DNA from: Asticcacaulis currens
GTDB lineage: Bacteria; Pseudomonadota; Alphaproteobacteria; Caulobacterales; Caulobacteraceae
DNA: 64,000 bases
Direction of reading: 5' to 3'
Assembly: GCF_028550395.1 (NCBI RefSeq)
Contig: NZ_JAQQKW010000003.1
Location: 248,001 to 312,000 of the forward strand
Part shown: in pieces, positions 61,045 through 64,000 of the stretch
Layout: the number at the start of each line of letters is the position of its first letter
Numbering within the stretch: position 1 is the stretch's first letter
Made by a program: the position numbers and the translations under genes
The notes under the pieces: generated by a model
The model's input: only the letters and a program-made list of their open reading frames with translations
Databases searched by the model: none
What the model was told of the DNA's origin: nothing

Positions 61045-62892
61045 ATGCTGCACCTCGTCGGCGAGACCATTACACCTAAGCAGGCGCACCTTCAGGCCAA
61101 CAAGGGCGAACTTATCCAAATCGTCCGCGGTGTCTATGCCTCTGCGGTATCTGACGTGAACCAGGTCATCCGCTCCCATGCGGTCAGGATTGCCCACTAC
61201 CTTTACCCTACCGCGTACCTGGCATCTGTATCGTCGTTAAACCTGACCCCCACGTCGGATGGGCGCCTATTCTTAAGCGGACGCCGGAACCAGCGTACCA
61301 GACTCAGAACGCTCGAGATCATCCAGAACGAGGCCCCTCCCAGTCCGTCACTGATCGACGTCATCGTCGGTGACGACATGGGTGAGATGCATGCCAAGGC
61401 TTCATCGCCGCGCCAACGCTTCCTCGAGGCCTTCCGCCTGAGAAGTGAACATGCCAGCGCCATCACGGAGGACATACGTGCCGCGACCGCCCGGCGATTG
61501 AGAGACGAATTCGGTAGCCCCGACGCGATCGTCGATGCGCTGTGGCCTTTGGCCAGGGAAAACGGCTGGCTCAAGGAACTGGAAGGTGCCCAGCGCTACC
61601 TAAAGGGAATAGACGAAGGCCACCGCCCCGTCAAAAACAAGTCCACGATCAACCTGATAGTTGCTTGGAACAAGAAGCCGGTCGGCACGCTTATCCACGA
61701 TGGTGCCGAATGGCGCTGGAAGCCCTCGCCCGCGAAGGCGCCCCCGCTGATTAGAGATACACACCCGGGGAAGTTGCCATCTCTGGTAGAATCGCTACTA
61801 CCGGAGGGCTGGCTGGCACAAATCCTGGAGGCCCGCGATGACCGCGACTTCTTGCGCTCCGGCAGACGCTACATGTCGAACATCGACATCGTCCCGTCAT
61901 CGGCTGACCTGAACGCGCTGCCCGAAGACGTCTTACAGTCTCCCCTTGCAGCCCATTCGGACCATGGGCGTTTCACCGGCACTTACAAAGGCCCTGCCAG
62001 GGACGATATCGAAAGCACATTTGAACAAAATCTGGCGAGAGTGTTCATCCATGCCCAGACCCCAAGGCTTTCAGGCGTTCAAATCAAGGCGCCGATGTGC
62101 CTGACCTCGGAAGGCGAACTCAAGCCCGCCATCGACTTGCCATTCACTCACATTATGAAGCCAGCGGGCACCTCCGGCTTCGAGGGACTGCCCGTCGTCG
62201 AATGGCTCTGCCTGGAATTGGGACGAGGGGCCGGGTTCGAAACGCCCAACGCAGCCCTCATTGCTATGCCCGAAGGTATGCCACCTGCTCTGCTGGTTGA
62301 ACGCTTTGATATCCGCAGTTCAAATGATGACCGCCGCTGGCTGGCAATGGAGGATTTTTGCTCAGTCCTGGATCAGCCCGCCTCCACCAAATATGACGGA
62401 ACAATCGAAAAGATAGGTCGGGGCCTTCGGCCCCTCTCCACGCAGCCAAACGACGATATGAAGACGCTTTTCATGCGTGCCCTCTTCGCCTGGCTGATTG
62501 CCGATGGCGACATGCACTTGAAGAACCTGGCATTACTGAAGACCACATATGAAAACGAGCGGTACTTCAAGAGTGTCCGCTTCGCGCCACTCTACGACGC
62601 CGTTACCACGAGGGTATTTCCAGGCCTCGGACACGACCGCATGGCGTTGAAGGTCAATGGAAAGGACGACCGCCTGAAGCGTCGTGACTTCGTTCAATTA
62701 GCCCAGACCCTAGGTATAACCGTTATCGACGCTGTTTCAATAATGACCACTCTTATCCAGGCCGTTATCGACACCGCCAGGATTTTGGAATTGCCTGACT
62801 TGGACTATCCCGCGCAGATAAGAGATCTGAAATCAAAAATACAGGAAATTGTAGCTCGAAGAACCGATGACCTACTGAATGACGCGGATTAG
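61045..62892 (+). CDS. AbiEi-like winged helix fused to a HipA-type kinase
   Basis: A 615-residue protein from ATG 61045 (MLHLVGETITPKQAHLQANK); ATG 61030, inside operator 2, is an alternative, and neither has a Shine-Dalgarno site. Residues about 1-80 resemble the winged-helix of AbiEi-type antitoxins (GELIQIVRGVYAS, AVRIAHYLYPTAYLASVSS). From about 215 on it follows HipA: VAWNKKPVGTLIHDG, LLPEGWLAQILEARDDRDFL, FTHIMKPAG, LLVERFDI, the catalytic D489-M-H-L-K-N494 (ADGDMHLKN) and the metal-binding D518 (PLYDAVTT). HipA kinases phosphorylate tRNA synthetases or other targets. Both toxin and DNA-binding parts seem joined in one chain; no separate hipB is visible. Confidence 0.88.
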   Translation: MLHLVGETITPKQAHLQANKGELIQIVRGVYASAVSDVNQVIRSHAVRIAHYLYPTAYLASVSSLNLTPTSDGRLFLSGRRNQRTRLRTLEIIQNEAPPSPSLIDVIVGDDMGEMHAKASSPRQRFLEAFRLRSEHASAITEDIRAATARRLRDEFGSPDAIVDALWPLARENGWLKELEGAQRYLKGIDEGHRPVKNKSTINLIVAWNKKPVGTLIHDGAEWRWKPSPAKAPPLIRDTHPGKLPSLVESLLPEGWLAQILEARDDRDFLRSGRRYMSNIDIVPSSADLNALPEDVLQSPLAAHSDHGRFTGTYKGPARDDIESTFEQNLARVFIHAQTPRLSGVQIKAPMCLTSEGELKPAIDLPFTHIMKPAGTSGFEGLPVVEWLCLELGRGAGFETPNAALIAMPEGMPPALLVERFDIRSSNDDRRWLAMEDFCSVLDQPASTKYDGTIEKIGRGLRPLSTQPNDDMKTLFMRALFAWLIADGDMHLKNLALLKTTYENERYFKSVRFAPLYDAVTTRVFPGLGHDRMALKVNGKDDRLKRRDFVQLAQTLGITVIDAVSIMTTLIQAVIDTARILELPDLDYPAQIRDLKSKIQEIVARRTDDLLNDAD

Positions 62893-63254
62893 TCCGGGGG
62901 ACTGCAACTATTGCGCGGTCTAGGCGATCGCTGCGCTCGGTCTCACACACGGGCGGATGAAAGACTACTAAGATCTGTGAGCCATCCCACGAAGCCCCGA
63001 GATCAGCGCCGCCGAACTGGATCAAGCCATAGCCGCAGCATTCCAGCGGCGGGGCACACCTATCCCGTCTGAGCCTCCTCCGGGACTTTCAAAAGCCATG
63101 CATACCTCCGCAGACGCGAGCCGACGTTGGACGGCTTATGCCGGGTCCAGAGTACCGAACGGCTAAAATTAGAAGAGATCGAAAGTACCATCTGAGGAGT
63201 TGTTGGTCCGACTTGTCGGCCTATTTCAGCGGCTCTATGACGCGGCATCTACAC
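62893..63254. other. Gene-free stretch after the HipA-type gene
   Basis: No frame with a plausible start, ribosome site or recognisable product on either strand; no strong hairpin. It leads into end repeat copy B. Confidence 0.6.
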
Positions 63255-63481
63255 GCTCTTGCGCCTAAAACCGGTCCCCATTACAAAGGCCCTACACAGC
63301 ACCCCAGTTAAGTGCTATTGCGCCCGACGAAGAATGTTCGTGCGGTATCTTTATATTTTTGAGGACCGTAACACAAACAACACAACAGAATTGGGGGCCA
63401 TTTTGGGGGCCTCTTAATTTTCAAGAATTTCAAAGAAAATTGAATTCAAACGGTTATTTCTAGAATTCGAGTCACCTAAGC
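63255..63481. repeat. Island end repeat, copy B
   Basis: Close relative of 60203-60430 at an almost constant offset of 3051 bases (one single-base indel near the left end). It carries TTGGGGGCCATT and TTGGGGGCC, direct repeats that look like integrase arm sites, and runs into the intact right att site. Confidence 0.75.
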
Positions 63482-63488
63482 GGCACCA
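63466..63488. repeat. Right attachment site
   Basis: Exact 23-base copy of the tRNA-Thr 3' end, TTCGAGTCACCTAAG then CGGCACCA, marking the right border of the island. Confidence 0.85.
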
Positions 63489-63588
63489 CTCTTTTCCAAA
63501 AATTCAAAAGCCTACTGAACTGCGCAGGAATTGCGTCTTGGGCAACAGCTTCGGGCCACATGACCATACGCTCGCGACAGAGCCGCAG

Positions 63589-63999
63589 TCACAGCTTGGG
63601 TGTCAGGTACAGGTCGCCGTTACGATACAGGACCACGTGCTGCGAGCCCGCCCAGTAAGGCATGGCGGCGGTCTGATCCGCCGACATCAGCCACCAGACG
63701 CGCTTTGAAAAGCCATAGGACACCCCGGCCAGCGGCGTCACGATCAGCAGAAAGACAATAAAGCCTGACAGGACATGGCGGTAGGTGCCGTTGAATATCT
63801 TGCGCGACTCGATCAGCCAGATCAGCAGCAGGATAAAGCCCAGTGAGAACACCACCGCCATGATGATCGGGGCTTCCAGTCGCATCACATATTTCGACAG
63901 GAGGTCAGCGGTCACGCGGTCAATCGACACGCCCTGCCGCATGGCCAGCCATTCGAGGGCAGAGACCCCCGCCACGATCACCATGATCAGGAAGGCATA
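63589..63999 (-). CDS. Hypothetical membrane protein, N-terminus outside the window
   Basis: At least 136 residues. The frame is open to the window edge (YAFLIMVIVAGVSALEWLAM), so the Met at 63984 is not necessarily the start. Three transmembrane helices are visible: the first at the truncated N-terminus, then APIIMAVVFSLGFILLLIWL and VLSGFIVFLLIVTPLAGVSY. The C-terminal tail (YWAGSQHVVLYRNGDLYLTP) is probably outside the cytosol. No family recognised. It is the first core gene after the island. Confidence 0.75.
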   Translation of the reverse strand, partial: YAFLIMVIVAGVSALEWLAMRQGVSIDRVTADLLSKYVMRLEAPIIMAVVFSLGFILLLIWLIESRKIFNGTYRHVLSGFIVFLLIVTPLAGVSYGFSKRVWWLMSADQTAAMPYWAGSQHVVLYRNGDLYLTPKL

Positions 64000-64000
64000 G

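Larger units (their letters stand above)
58334..63488. mobile_element. Integrated island at tRNA-Thr, two units in tandem
   Basis: A stretch of about 5.2 kb between the tRNA-Thr 3' end and its 23-base copy. It is visibly less GC-rich than the flanks, with more gene-free DNA and broken phage-like genes. A decayed att copy at 60415-60430 divides it into a left unit (58334-60430) and a right unit (60431-63488), each ending with a related 228-bp sequence just before its att copy. No integrase or transposase is visible, so the island is probably immobile now or was moved by an enzyme in trans. The right unit carries the HipA-type gene. Confidence 0.8.

Overview
The window is GC-rich alphaproteobacterial chromosome, most likely from the Caulobacterales (Caulobacter/Asticcacaulis-like). 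This is inferred from: a fabA-fabB-fabI operon; a heme operon hemC-hemD followed by a mitofilin-like gene and hemY; a perfect CtrA-type box TTAA-N7-TTAA at 19543-19557; frequent GTG/TTG starts and start/stop overlaps; and the end of a TipN-like polarity gene at the left edge. No database search was possible, so family names come from motifs, length and gene order.

Layout. 1-11.9 kb: TipN-like C-terminus and dipeptide epimerase, CBS protein, BASS transporter, PanE-like reductase, DUF4442 protein, threonine aldolase, YbaK, GST, and a DUF393-DUF4166-dehydrogenase operon. 12-22.2 kb: exported PhoD phosphatase, TonB receptor, YceI protein, DODA dioxygenase, GST, a small gene with a CtrA box, a secreted alpha/beta hydrolase, and a coupled trio of zeta-type kinase, 58-aa protein and zincin protease. 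22.2-27.2 kb: fabA-fabB-fabI, an SH3 protein, a D-2-hydroxyacid dehydrogenase and tRNA-Gly(GCC). 27.3-38.1 kb: SEDS-like membrane protein, a PAS/coiled-coil protein ending in a catalytically dead kinase domain, a RimB-RimK fusion, Smr protein, adenosine-kinase-like PfkB protein, ATP-grasp protein, Nth, MazG-like protein, a tyrosine phosphatase and two DUF3144 paralogs.

38.1-58.2 kb: a reverse-strand operon yoaK-like, hslV, a 55-aa Imm27-like gene, two GNAT genes and hslU; then moeB, MAPEG protein, cytochrome c, rlmN, DUF350 with a degenerate trypsin-fold protein, an AlkA-like glycosylase, hemerythrin, acs, a creatininase-family protein, parDE, Rieske-gpsA-tsaD, and hemC-hemD-mic60-like-hemY. 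Many genes are joined by 1-11 base overlaps.

58.26-63.49 kb is an accessory island at the 3' end of tRNA-Thr(CGT). The last 23 bases of the tRNA recur at 63466-63488, and a 16-base piece recurs at 60415-60430. A roughly 228-bp end sequence precedes both of these copies, so two elements appear to have integrated one behind the other. No integrase is visible. The left unit holds an unknown 139-aa gene, an antirepressor remnant and a small membrane protein. The right unit carries one large gene that joins an AbiEi-like winged helix to a HipA-type kinase. Its promoter lies between two 33-bp palindromes. I consider that island the most interesting part of the window. A membrane-protein gene runs off the right edge.
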